From Rhynchonema sp. JSB1_4 (lineage: Eukaryota > Nematoda > Chromadorea > Monhysterida > Xyalidae), in contig JASAMV010004350.1 in assembly GCA_030248065.1 (NCBI GenBank), positions 1-64,000 of the forward strand: DNA of 64,000 nucleotides. The letters run 5' to 3'. The position numbers and the translations under genes were made by a program. Of the stretch, positions 11,701-24,697 are shown in pieces. The stretch's first letter is position 1, and each line of letters opens with the position of its first letter. The notes under the pieces are model-generated. The model worked only from the letters and a program-made list of their open reading frames with translations. It had not been told where the DNA came from and searched no databases.

Positions 11701-14700
11701 CTCGATAAATTCCGGCGCTAAACGTTATGCAGTACACACAAGCTCAGTGACGCCCATTCTAATCGCTCAATGTCTCGTCACGGCCACCGAAACCGCATGA
11801 AAACGAAAACGAGATTCACGCCGGAGGAGACAGACGTCTCAGGGGTGTGAAAAATGTAAACAAATTTCTTCCGCTCCCAGGCGAGCGACACGACCGGTTG
11901 GGGCTGACGATATAAAGGCAAACGTCGGCTGAGTTCGTTACGCGCGGTCAAATAAACGCATCCAATCTTTAGCTGAATGTTCAGTTGGCTGGTTTGCCAT
12001 TTCATGCTTGCTATCGTTGACAATATCAATGTCATCACTTTTATGCGTCTGGCGTTCCCCATGTTTATTGGATTCTTGGCTGACTAGCGAAGTCACTGTA
12101 CATATACAGTACATGTAATTGCTTGCGCAATCGCGTTTATGCGCGTGTAGTGTGATGACGAGATTTATCTGTAGACCTCATTTCTGATTCCGGCACATGC
12201 GACCGTTGCCTTATTCCGTGAGTCAACAACAGCATTCGCATCCTTTGTGCACTTCATTCTGACCCCACTGACTTTCACTCAACGTTCGCGTCCGTCCATC
12301 CAAGTTTATCACACCATTCTTGTCGTGGTGACACGCACACGCACACAAAACGCCCGTTTGTTTGCATTGCGCATGTCGTTGAGTTACAATCGCTTTATTT
12401 ATTAGATCGTCGTCCGTATATGTATGTACATATGTACGTGCACAGAGGGATGAATAAACATGAAAACATTTGCTCCGCGCCGCATTCTGCCCTTTGATCG
12501 CATAGTAGGACGACAATGCGCACGCCATTTTCGGGCGTCGTCGGAACAAGTGAAAGCAATAGACGAGTCACATATACGGTACATATGTGGTGGTCTGGTC
12601 AGCCGCAGTAGCCAAAGTGAAAACAACCACAATAACTACGTTAGATGTCACGCACGAGCGCCGCGCGCGTCAAACGATACATGTCCGTCCGCAAGAAGAT
12701 GGGCCAAATGAAATAATCACGCCAGCCCGCCGAGTCAGAGAGAGAGGACATGATGATAAATTTGTACAATAACAACACAGCGTTGTTGGTGGGCGGACAT
12801 TAACGAAAATGGATTGTGTTCTTCTCGTTGATGGCATGGCATGACATGCGTGTCGTGCCTTTCACTGCCTGCACGCCTTTTAATTTGTCACCGCCACCGC
12901 ACCAAATCATGTGCATTCCTTTTAAAACCAAGCGATTGATAGGTCACAATCTAAGGATCTTGTTTTCCATTTGCCTTTCTGTCTGAGTGTGTCATCATCT
13001 CGCCAAATGAACGACCAACGACCTCGAGTTGCACTTTGCCGCGCTCGAACATCGCGGGCCATTATCAAATTTTACAAATTCTCTTTATTAAACTTGCAAG
13101 TATCCTTGTGATCTGAGAGCCAGTAAGGTCGTCGTCGTTATTACCGTGCTGCTGTTCCAACAGTAAGATACTCGCAGTGAATCGTCTCTTATCTCGAGAG
13201 CTTGCTATGCAAGAGCGCTCAAATTGTTCCACAAAGTAAACGTGCTCGAAAGACAATAACTGTTTGTGATTGAGCCATAGACAAATAAGATTGCCACCAA
13301 TTCAACCTTCCAACCAAAGATAAAGCGCGCCGAAAACGCGAGCTCAAGAGCGTCGGTGTGCAGTAATTTGATTGTGCAGTTGCTTTTGGTTATGCGTGTA
13401 GCACTGGCGGTGGAACGCCCAAAGATTAGAACACTTGGGACACTAAGCAAAGATAATCTCATAATGGGTTCAAAGGCTTACGCAGTTATACAACAACATG
13501 CGCAGTCCAAAGAGCCAAGGCCGCTATTTCATCAACTCGTGTGTGACAAAGACCGCCCATGAGAAAAGCCCAGTGGTAGTAGTCGTTAGACGAAGCATCC
13601 AGATATGACCAGCCCGCAACCCTCAAACAAAGAGGTGCATGTGCTCTTCAAAAATTCACACCCATGACATGCATGCATGGTAGCGTGGTGACATTATGAT
13701 TACTGTATGCGCACACCGGGCGGCATGTGTGCAGCACCCAGAGGCGGTGGTCACAAGAGGTTCAAGTGGCAGTCTATATATATACAAGTGTGTCTGTGTG
13801 GCTTTATTCAGCTTCACACCACGCACTGCCACTCTATTATTCGCCCAAGTGGTCAATATCTGTCCAGAATTATTTGTTCCTTCGTCACATCACCAAATGC
13901 TCGTTGAAATTGTGTTCTGTTCTGTGTGAACAAATCTGATTATGCGACGCCGCCACTGTCGGATTATGTTATTAATAAAGCTCGATTAGCCGCCCTCAAT
14001 TCAGCAAGGATGGATATTGTCTTACATTATTTTCCTTCTCATATTCCACTTTCTTTCAAATTTGACCAATATCTCTGCATGGCAGACATTGTTTGTGCTT
14101 ATGCAACCGAACTGAGCGTGTCAGTGTGCGTTATATGAGTACTTGAGTGCAAGCGAATCTGACATGACGGAAATCGCCCGCGGGTCACAGCGTCTTTGTC
14201 ACGCAACTCACTGACTGCGCAACAGTCTACCTCAACCAAGCCCCAGCAGTCAAGTCCCGTGTCCTTTGTCACGTCTTAGTTGGCCCGCGGCGTTTTCAGA
14301 TGTCCAAAAATATTCAGCCCACCGGTTGAGTCAGTCAATCGCGCTTCGCTGCGTGAGATCGTGACTTCCGTCTCTCAGCCCACATCAGCTTATAGTTGAA
14401 TTCGAATCTCTAATCCAAGCCATTGGTCGGTACATACGGCATAGTCTACCAGTGTGCAACATTCACGCCATAATCTCCATTGCGTATCAGCTTGCACGCA
14501 TATTGCTCATTTGTTTACTGGATGAATGAGCAAGCAGCAGCTGAAAGTATAGCTGGGTGGGTGCATGTCCGTGCGACCGTGTGGCGTCACAAACATCCAT
14601 AATCTACAACAGTAGCACGTTGTGTGTATCAAATTGCGCGGCTCTAACGGTCACTCACTTACTCCCGACCCGATATGATGTTTTGTTGTCCATTTATCTG

Positions 14701-17700
14701 CATGTATGTACATATGTATGTATGTATTTCGCATGTCAATGATCTGCATCGATGAACTGGCCCCATAATATGATATATGCATTCGGGATTATGTTGCATA
14801 TTGGCCCGGTCGTAAATCTGTTTGAATTTCATAAACCATAACCAGAGTCCCGCCGGTCTCCCAACCCGATTTGCTTTCAAACAAATCACGCAGCAGTTCA
14901 TCATATCAGCTCAATGTGTGTGCATGTTGCTGTTTGATTCCCTTGTGGTTTTCTGGCTCACTTGTTGCACGCTGGTGTATCGTAATTTATTATGATCTCA
15001 TTGTTGGCTGCATTTGTTGCCTTCCACCAGAAAAAAACGCGTACGTACATAAATAAATGCTGGCAACTTCTAAAATATTGTGTAATTGTATTTGTCTGCG
15101 GGCGCAGTCACTCGAAATTTGCGCATAATGACAGCAAATAAAGACTGGTCGTTGTTGTATGTTGGGTGTTTACGGGTGATTCACTTCACTCATGTCACAA
15201 TGATGTAATGCATAGGAAACTTTTGGGCAAATTAGCCACGTTTGGAGAGGTAATGGGCAAACTGGTTTCCTTCTTTATTCGTACTTTATGTCTCATCTGT
15301 CGTCAACACCAAACTTTATGTACCTTTGTGACAACATCGCACCCATGGTACATGTCACGATCAGTTCGCATCAGTCTGTGTTGTACATGCACGTGGACAA
15401 CGTAAGGTCATAAAAAGTGTTACCTACACTTATTAGTGACTGCCTGCCCCGTTGATGATTCATAATGATAACCTGTTTTACATGCGTCCCCATCCGTATT
15501 TGCTTCTTAGCACCGTTTGCAGTTCCGTGCGATATGTACAAAAATCAAATCATGAGTCTTGCGTGCCACAGTTTCCTACTCTGCGTGCAAACAACAACCA
15601 TTTTCAGTTGCACAAAGTTGCAACACACAGAACCGCGCGTTTTGTTGTGCGTCCGCACAAGTACTACATACTGTACTTGTGCGTGATTGACGTTCATCAA
15701 AATACGAACCGTATTACAGTTCACCGATCAAACATTGGTGCGGATGCACTCCGACTGTTAATTGACCATAATCAGCAATCGTTTAGCGACTTTCTGTCTG
15801 TTGTTTGTGTCGTCCGTCGTTGCAGTCAAACCGATCTCAATGTCATCCCATCCTACCCACTGCCGCTAGGTGATCGTGTGTCAATCAGACGCAGTCAACG
15901 GCGCGCAGTAAAAATGTCCCTGAACGGACAAATAACTGTAATTAGGTGCCGACCGTTTCACACACCGCCGTACACTTGCACAGCCATGTACAGTACACCA
16001 TGCATGTGCACATTCAATATGCGATGTTTGTATTTCTAGGTACGACCAAGTGTTCTTGCTTGCTGCTGTGTCTGTCCAAAATATTTTCTCCAGACGACGA
16101 CAAGCACGTGTAGTAGGTCGTAAATCTTGTGTAGTTACTGGGATAAACAAGATCTTTGTAAACCGCTTTCCGTCCGAATATTGTCACATTATGTCTGTGT
16201 TGTCAGCCGGTCAGCATGGGTCATGTGCATATTTCATGTGCGTATGTACTCAGCCACAGCAGATACGGAGTGAGTACACTTTTTGTGCCCTTTGCTGTGC
16301 ATGGTGCTGTAGGCATAACGATGTCGAGCACATTTAGCATCTCAAATTGCTTACTCCACCACCTCACTTCCAGCTGATTCTGGCGTGCTTTAGTCGCACT
16401 TTGCTCTCTGTCATCGCGCGTCTGAGTGCAATAACTTAAATGTACATAATTTCAATCCTTGTTCGTCCATCGCTTGACTGACCGAGCAATCGTTTTTGTC
16501 GGCCGGGACGCCAATTTTCGCCAGGCAACTGCCATTATGCGTAAAAGAGCGTCGAAACCAAGTTCCACTTGCCATTCGATTGCAAAATTGTTTTTGAAAG
16601 TGGGCGCGCGTGTGTCGAGCGTCGGTGTACACGTTTACTTTTGTACATAAGACAGCACAAGTACGACAGTTCGCATAGACTCAGCCAACCAAACCAAATG
16701 TTATTTACTGTCAAAAAAAAGTGAAGTAACAACCGAAAAACGAATGAGTCTTTTTGTCGAACTACCACCAAGTTCTAACTTGACAGCCAGAGCTCAGCTT
16801 GTTATCCGACGCGTGTTGTCCAGTCAAGCGTCAGACACCAGCCAATTACTTGGAGCCAGTGCCCGGTGCAATCAACCTTCAATAATGCTCCTCCGCTCCG
16901 GGTGGCGCGGGTACCACGAAAAACGAGGCCTGGCACCTTCGGCGTCAAATGCCAATCAAGTGAGAAAGCAACATTGCTCCGTCTTGGATATAGCAGGCCA
17001 CCAAATATTCACAGTTGCCTTGATTTTTGGCAAAGCCGTATCCATCTTCTGTACAGTGCTGTGTCAAGTAGGTGCCACTTGTTTCTCTTGGCATGGCGCC
17101 GAGCAGTACATAGCTAATTTGTACCCGCTGCCATGTAAATGTGTCCGACGCGCATGCATCAATGTATTTGTTTTTCACTGACTGCGTGTGCGTCTTGACT
17201 ACGGTAGGTTCAAGATTCAACTTGTACTTGGTGTTTACTGCACCTTGACTTTGAACGCGATACGATCAGCAATGATACACGCGGCAGCGTCAGCACATGA
17301 CCTTGATTTCCAAAATATGGAAGTGCATAAATTTGGCCAAGTTGCGTTAATCAGTCAAAAAAATCCGCGCACTAGCGATGCGCTCGCAATGATATGGAGC
17401 GTATAATGGTAGATGTATAGCAAGGGAGGCAGTCAATCAGCCGCCCGGTCGGCCACACGAAACGATTATTTTTCATGATTCATGTGATACCTGAGTTGTG
17501 TTCAGTGCACAACCAGCGCTATATTTGCATTTATATTCGCGTATCACTGCTGCAACCAAACCTCGAAGGTCGTACACCATCATCATAACAATAACGTGGG
17601 GCATCATCTGCACCCAACCAGTTCCAGCAGTGGTAATAATATTTATTTGTATTTCTTTTGCCGTCGTTGTGGTTCATATCTAGCCAACGGCACACAGCTC

Positions 17701-19136
17701 ATATCAGCCTCTTTCTTCACTTCAAACTCAAAAGTCAAACAAAACGGTTCTCACGATCCTTACGATCAACAAAACCCTTTGGCTTTGCGCGACTGTCAGA
17801 ACAACTGAGTCCAGTCATAAACTAGGCATCCAACCGTATGTACCGAGACGCTTCTTTTATCGCTCGCAGCGTATTATAATCGTAAAAACTTTTGATTGTT
17901 TGCAAAGATTAGAGCAGAAATGCTCACTCGCTCTATCGCTTTCTATCTCCTTCGGTCGTTTGTCGCTCAAACGCTCAAGTTACCGATGCACCTAGATGGT
18001 GCTTTCACCTTCCGTCGGACAGGTTAAACTTGCGGCATAAAATTGTTTAATTTATCTCGTTCCAACCCTATTTTTATTTGGACTCTTGTCCGTTTGATCA
18101 GTTTTAATTCAGTGCACCTCATCAGAAGAATACCGTAGTCAGTTTGTTTATTACGTCGAGTTACATATGTAAGGCTTGTTTCACGCAGTCACAGCGCATA
18201 CACGTTACGGCAATTCAAAATGCACATTTTCGGTGGCAATTAAAAAACAATGTCTTCTGTGTTGCGCATTTTGCCGGGTGTTGATTTCCCACAATAACGC
18301 GTGTCGTAAAGAAATATAACGGTTTTTATTTCGACAACAGCAAAATTCATAGTGACGGCAGACAAGTTGGTAGGGCCGGGACACCATAAACGTCGTGTCC
18401 TACTGCACGCTGTGCACGCGCGTGTAGTACAACATATTCTTTTTAATTTACTGCACTTTTGTGTCCCACCACAAACAAACTGCTGGAGAGCTGTCACATA
18501 AACCACTGCAGCAGTCACGTTGTGTGTTTGTGTATCAATGTAAGAAATTGTAGGCACATAAAATTGACACCAGCCAGCAACCCAAAAATTTGTATAAGAA
18601 GACGACGCCATAGTATATCGCATTCCCAAGCTCCTTTTTCATCATCCTAACTTACCGTCTTTCTCTCTTTCTTTGATTCTGTCCGTCTATCGAACTTTTA
18701 CTTTCTTTCGCACCATTTGCAGTTGACGCCCGAGCGCGTAAGAATAAAAAAACCGGCGGCAACAACCACATGTCTAACATTAATAACACAACCCCGAGAT
18801 CAGTAAAATCAACACACCGCGGGGGTGCACACATAGGGTACTATCACTGTCAGTCAACACGTGTACCGTACGATTCGTTACATATTGGTCTTGCAGAATT
18901 TTTCTTCAGATGTGCATCATCCCGCTTGTACATACATACACGTGGACGTCAGTCCAATTTGCGCCCAGATGCGTTGATGGGTTATTTTAATGTGCAAAAA
19001 TTCCCACTTACACGCGTATTTTCCATTTCAGACAACCACAATTAGATTAAATGCACATGGATCAACTCTGCCTGGCACCAATAGCTCAAGCACCATTCAT
19101 CGGAGCAACATAGCTACCGCCATCACAAATTGAATC
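2791..19136. other. 16-kb gene-free stretch upstream of Toll
   Basis: I see no supportable gene here. The open frames are short, overlap on both strands and look like background. Compared with the rest of the window it has few obvious transposons. It is studded with TG/CA runs, TACATATGTA-like palindromes and many CATAAA/TTTATG hexamers. It could hold regulatory DNA or 5' untranslated exons of the downstream receptor gene, but nothing in the sequence proves that. A 128-codon frame at 3240-3626 was considered and not accepted. Confidence 0.5.
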
Positions 19137-22100
19137 ATGCCCAACGGCAGGGTGCTCAACTGCGAACATTCAGCCAATAACAGGCTCGTCAGACTCATCA
19201 CACTGGCTGTGCTGGTGGGCTGGACATCATCAGTATCGGGGCTGTCCTCGTGTCCGTCGCAATGTCACTGTCTGCCGGACGCAACGTACACCGACCAGGT
19301 CAAGGTGTCGTGTCGCTGGTCACACATCCCGGACGTCCACCTGCCGTTCGTCACATTCCCGGAGCGCGCAACACGCAGTCTCACCATCGAATGCACCCAG
19401 TCCGCCACATCGTCGTCCACCTACACGCCACGTATGTTCGCCGTGTTCGGCGCACAGCTGCGACATCTCGAGCTGCGCGGGTGCACGCCGGCAGTCGCCG
19501 ATCTGCCAGCCAAACTGTTCGACGGACTGCCCTGGCTGCAGACACTCGAAATCGACGAATTCCAGACCATGTTACTGCACGAGGAAGCTTTTGTCGGTCT
19601 CGATAATCTCGAGAAACTGACGATCACCACCAGTGGCCTGGACCGACTGCCCAGACGCATGCTGTGTCAACTGCCGAATCTCAAGATGCTCAATCTGTCC
19701 AACAACGCAATCGCAACGCTCGAAGCCATCGGACAGCCGTTCACCGGTGATCGCAGTGAACCGTGCGGCGAACAACTCGTGCTCATGGACGTCAGTGACA
19801 ATATGGTGCGTGTTGTTGCTTAATAATTCTACCTAAAATGCGTGCATTACGGCATAATACGCGGTGTAACGACATACAGCACCTGGCTGTTGGTTCACAA
19901 TCTCAGCTTAGAAGCTGCGTATTCACACGTCAGTGACCCATCTGCATTTGCATACCTTCGGTTTTTTTCACATCACGAGGTCGGACCGCATAAATATTAC
20001 TCGAAAACCCTTGTTTCTACCTACTGTACCGTCGTCAGAAGGACACGTTTAGACTTGTTTCTCCCCATTGTACAATCGGAAGTATATATACATTTGTTTG
20101 TTTACATTACATTTGTTTTAGCCAACTGTAGGATCAGTAGCTAAAGGATGTTGCAAGATTCCGTAAGCCGTTTAGGCTCTTTTTTCCTCATCATGAAACG
20201 CATGAATAACTATAGTATCTCAAATTTGCAGATCGCCTCGATCCCACCCAATTCCTGGTCGCACCTGCCCACTCTGCGCGCACTGCGTCTGTCACGTAAT
20301 CGCATCACAACGATCCAACCCAGTGCGTTCACCACGCGCAGCAGTATCGCCGAATTGTGGCTGAACGAGAACAGCATCGATGAAATCAACGATCTGCCAG
20401 TGAACACCCGACAATTGGACGTGTCGCACAACCGTCTGGCCGTACTGCCACCTGCCATGGCCGCACTGCCAGAGTTGTACACGCTCAACATCAGTCACAA
20501 TCACATTGATGGCAGTGGACAACCGACGCTCGCGTCGAAGCGATTGGAGGTTCGCATCGTTTTCATAGCATAATGTTCTCAATACGCGTTGACACACACC
20601 ATGAAGCAAATAAGATACAATTTCACAACGTAATTGCTTTGATGTTCACAGGAACTCGACATCAGCCACAACTCATTCCACTACCTGCCCAGCACGCTGT
20701 TCATCGGCAAGCCAACTCTGCTACGACTGTTCGCCAGCAACAACCGACTAGATGAACTGACACCATCAGTATTCGAGAATCTCACATCGCTCGAGCGTCT
20801 CGACCTGTCGCACAACCAACTGACCGCCATCGGTGGACTGCAGACCAAAGGACTCAAATCGCTGATCGAGCTCAACGTCGACCACAACGTGCTGCTCGAA
20901 CTCGACGGCAGTTTGTTCAGCGAGACGCCGATTCTGCGCAAGTTGCACGCCCGCTACAACCAACTATCGAAACTGCCGGACGGTCTGAGCGGTGCGGCAC
21001 ACCTTCGACAGTTGCTGCTGTCAAACAACCGAATCACCGGCATTCAGAAGTTTCTCTTCCACAAGCTGCCACTGCTGCGCGTGTTGGAGCTGGCCAACAA
21101 CAATCTGCAGCACATCGAACGGCACGTCTTTGAAGACATGCAGGTGCAGTTCTTGACATTGACAAAACTTTTGCTATGCATCCTCACAAAAGCGAAAAAG
21201 TTATCACCAGGGTTTCAACTCAATGTTTCAGAGTCTCGAAAAGCTGGACATGTCCGGGAACTCGATCATCCAAATCGAACGCCACAGTTTCGACCGCTGT
21301 CCGTCGTTGAGCTCCATTCGTTTGCAACACAACCAACTGTCAAACATCGACAGCGTGTTCAGTGACCTGGTCGTGCTTCACAAGTTGACACTCGATCACA
21401 ATCGAATCGACATACTTGATCTGGCACAGGTACTGTGCAACAAGATGCTTTTCTTAACTAATTGCTCCGACCGCTTATCCAATCGTCACATTCATTGTTG
21501 TCCATTCACAGGTGCCGGATGAAGTGCAACTGCTGACAGCCACGCACAACCGTCTCAAGGTTATCACCAACACCGAGCCGCATCGTGACTGCGCACTGGC
21601 GCACATCGACCTCAGTCACAATCAACTGGCGGTCACCAATGTCAACACCTGGCCGGTCAGACTCGTCAGTCTCAACATCAGCTACAACGACATTGAGCTG
21701 ATGGAAGATGGCGGATTCACACAATGCCAACGACTCGAACTGGTCGATTTGAGTCACAACAAGCTCAAGTCGCTCAACCAAGCCGCCATCCTGTCATCCG
21801 GTGGCTCTGACGAGCAAGACGACGGGCTCATCAGTGGTGCACAGACGCGATGGGTGGACGCACCGCTGCAACTGCATCTGGCCGATAATCCGTTCGAATG
21901 CAGTTGTCACGTTGAATGGCTGCAAACGGTGGACCCAGGCAGACTGATCGTGGCCGATATGGAGCGCATCGTGTGCGTGCATCTTACATCCGGACAGGTT
22001 GGCGCACGCACATGACGTTCACGTCTGATTCTACAGTGCACGTTGTGGTGCAAAACCACAAGCAACCACAAACCGACCTAATCTCACATTCCAGCACTAC

Positions 22101-24027
22101 TCGCTCAAAGACATCAACCGCGCCGAGCTGCTATGTCCGTACAAACAGCTGTGCACGCAAACGTGCGGCTGCTGCAAGTTCGAGGACTGCGACTGTCGCA
22201 ATGTGTGTCCGGACGGATGCAAGTGCTACAACGACAATCTGATGGTCACCAACATTGTCCAGTGCACCGGACTAGACACCAAGTCTGTCGATCTGCGCAA
22301 AATGCCTATGTACGCGACGGCACTGTACCTCGACGGCATGCAACTGCCGCACATCAAAAAGCACACGTTCTTCGGCCGTTTCACACTCCGTCAACTGTAC
22401 ATGAACAACAGCCATGTCAGTCGGATTGACCCGTTGGCATTCAAGGGTCTGAGCAAGTTGGCGCTGCTCGATCTGTCCAACAACGAATTGAAGGAGCTGA
22501 GAGGCGATGAGTTCCAGAATACGAACAACATCCGCGATCTGCGACTCAACAACAACCAGCTGGACACTCTGCCTGAGATGGCCTTCATCAAACTGCCCGG
22601 CCTCCAATCACTTCGACTGCACAACAATCAGTTTGAGCAGTTGCCGGTAGCCATCAGCACCGTCACACCACATCTGACCGACCTGACACTGGCGGGCAAC
22701 CCGTGGCGATGCGACTGCTACAATCGATTCGCCATGCAGAAGTGGATGCAGAAAGTGGAGAACAGGCACAAGGTCGGCACAGTTTTGTATTTTCTTTCGT
22801 TTGCAACCTGCACCGTTGAAAATTTAGCGACTCCAGCCATAACTCACCCAATGACGTAATAAATGTTCAATTAAGGTGCTGGACGAGAGCGACATGGTCT
22901 GCGTCGAGCACCTGTCGATTCACGTCAACGATTCGGGCGCGTTGGCGATGCTGCCGGCCAACGACGGCGACACGGTTCGCGTCAACTTCTGGACATTCCA
23001 TCGTGAATTGAACAAGTCGCTGTGCGACGCACGAAGCCAGGGCGTCAGCGATCGACACCTGACAGTCGACATGCCGAGTGTCGACGTGATGACCGATCAA
23101 CTCGGTCGAATCGGCTGGATCACCTTGGCCATTCTCGGTGCATCGGCGTTGGTCGTAGTGGTCGTCTTGGTCGTACTGTTGCTCGTCCGCACGAGTGGCG
23201 GCTCGTCACAGCACAACCGATCGCACAACGGTGGCAGCTGGTTCGGATGCAAACCGAGCAAGTCGCCAGCGAGTCTCAACAGTTCGGCAACGACGACGAC
23301 CACGCCCATACTCGGCCATGATGTGTTCATCACGTACAGTCAGGCCGATCAGCGCGAGGTCGAGGAGATGGCCGCCAGACTCGAAAACGAAGCACCATAC
23401 TATCAGGCAAGTGGCTTTCAAGTGAAAACAATTGATTTATGTTCCTATTTGTAGCTTTCATTCATTTGCTGAGCCAGTAGTGCAATTCCAAACCGACGCG
23501 GTAAATGATGATGACCTGGTGCACCGACCGTCAAAGACAACAGGTCAAAGCTTGCAACGAAAACGAAACCCAAATCAAACAAAAGCCAGACTACAAAACC
23601 CATCCTCCATATCCCTCTTCAGGTCTGTCTCCTCCACCAGCACACACGTCTCAACCAATTCCACTTTGTTGCTGACGAGCCATTGCGTCTGATGGAACGC
23701 AGTCAGTGCAACATCATCTATCTGTCGCCGGCCTTCCTCAACAACGAATGGAAACTGATGCAGATCCGCACCATGATCGGACTCCTGCGCGAGAGCAAGA
23801 AGTACCTAATCATCGTCACATCCCCGGATTTGAATGTTGAATCAACCACTTTCGACGATCCGCTCGACAAATGTCTGAGGACAAACACCCGTATCAAACG
23901 GGACGATCCGAGGTTCTGGGAGCTGCTCACCGAATCTCTGCCGATGCGAACGGATGACAGTTCGAGCAGCAGTTGTGGACAGTATTCGTATGTCTACGGG
24001 ACGATAAAACCGAGCATGCTTGTATGA
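19137..24027 (+). CDS. Toll: Toll-family receptor, complete, eight exons
   Basis: Exons: 19137-19805, 20232-20549, 20652-21143, 21232-21429, 21512-21997, 22095-22772, 22876-23406 and 23623-24027. All join in phase 0 to give about 1,258 residues. A hydrophobic signal peptide lies near residues 22-43 and is followed by a Cys cluster (CPSQCHC). Tandem leucine-rich repeats (LxLSxN/LDLSHN types) fill the ectodomain. It is interrupted by a Cys-rich LRR cap (NPFECSCHVEW, about 685) and a second Cys cluster with CPDGCKCYND in exon 6, and closed by NPWRCDCYNRF. This multiple-cysteine-cluster layout is that of protostome Toll. A transmembrane helix lies at about 1027-1051. A cytoplasmic TIR domain runs from about 1094 (GHDVFITYS) past RFWELL. 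Intron 7 starts with GC instead of GT. The canonical TIR box-2 RDxxPG motif is not visible. In the family this receptor binds Spaetzle-type ligands and signals through MyD88; that role is inferred here. Confidence 0.95.
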
Positions 24028-24697
24028 CGATGACATCAAATGGTACTTGAAATGTCGATATGGTGTAATTATAGATTTTTTTGTCGTTTAGCTTGTACAT
24101 GAACTTCAATTTTAAAATATTGTGTGCAGAAAAATTCTCACTCATTATTACGCGTTGTTGATGACCTAGTCACGCAGGGTATTTGTTCGTTGTTTTTATT
24201 TTTGCTGAGCAACATTTATTTTCATCGATTGTATCATAAAATCACTTTTGTACATTATTCTCTCTTTATTTGGCCAACGTGTTTGAACAAACTTCTGGAG
24301 TTATGTAATCGCACCATTTTTCTGGGTTTCTCTACCTTCAAACCGAGTGATATTACGCTCTATAATTTCTGCAGTAGCGCTTTGTGTTGCAAAGCTTGAC
24401 TTTCTCGCATAAAACACTGCTCACTTAAAAATGTTCAACGGCTCAGGTTCACGCCCAGACACTAAGATCACGTCTTTGTGCAAAGTTTTGTATACCGATC
24501 CATCACGAATCGTAAATCGGTATACAGAACTTCATACAAGTAAGAAACGCACGCAAACCACGTTACATCATTATCTGATGTCTAGCCAATCTTCACTGGA
24601 GCAAACCGCATTTTGCCCACTCTTCAGCAAAGAACAACAAAGTACTCCAACACAAAGCCAAATCTAATACAGCAAACATAAAAAACAAAAAACGAAC
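24028..24697. other. Spacer between Toll and LSD1 (convergent 3' ends)
   Basis: This 670-bp AT-rich stretch lies between the Toll stop codon and the last LSD1 exon that could be recognised. It should hold the Toll 3' untranslated region. No clear AATAAA signal was seen just after the stop. On the minus strand I looked for the next LSD1 exon, which should start with the equivalent of VRNGY, and did not find a splice-compatible match. Confidence 0.5.

Noticed and set aside
19250..23400. Long frames on the opposite strand and other phases of the Toll exons
   Set aside because: They are shadows of GC-rich leucine-rich-repeat coding sequence.
24440..24530. Minus-strand RDGSVYK stretch as the missing LSD1 exon after THLT
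   Set aside because: It weakly resembles VRNGY, but no AG acceptor in the right phase precedes it and the following residues do not match the family.
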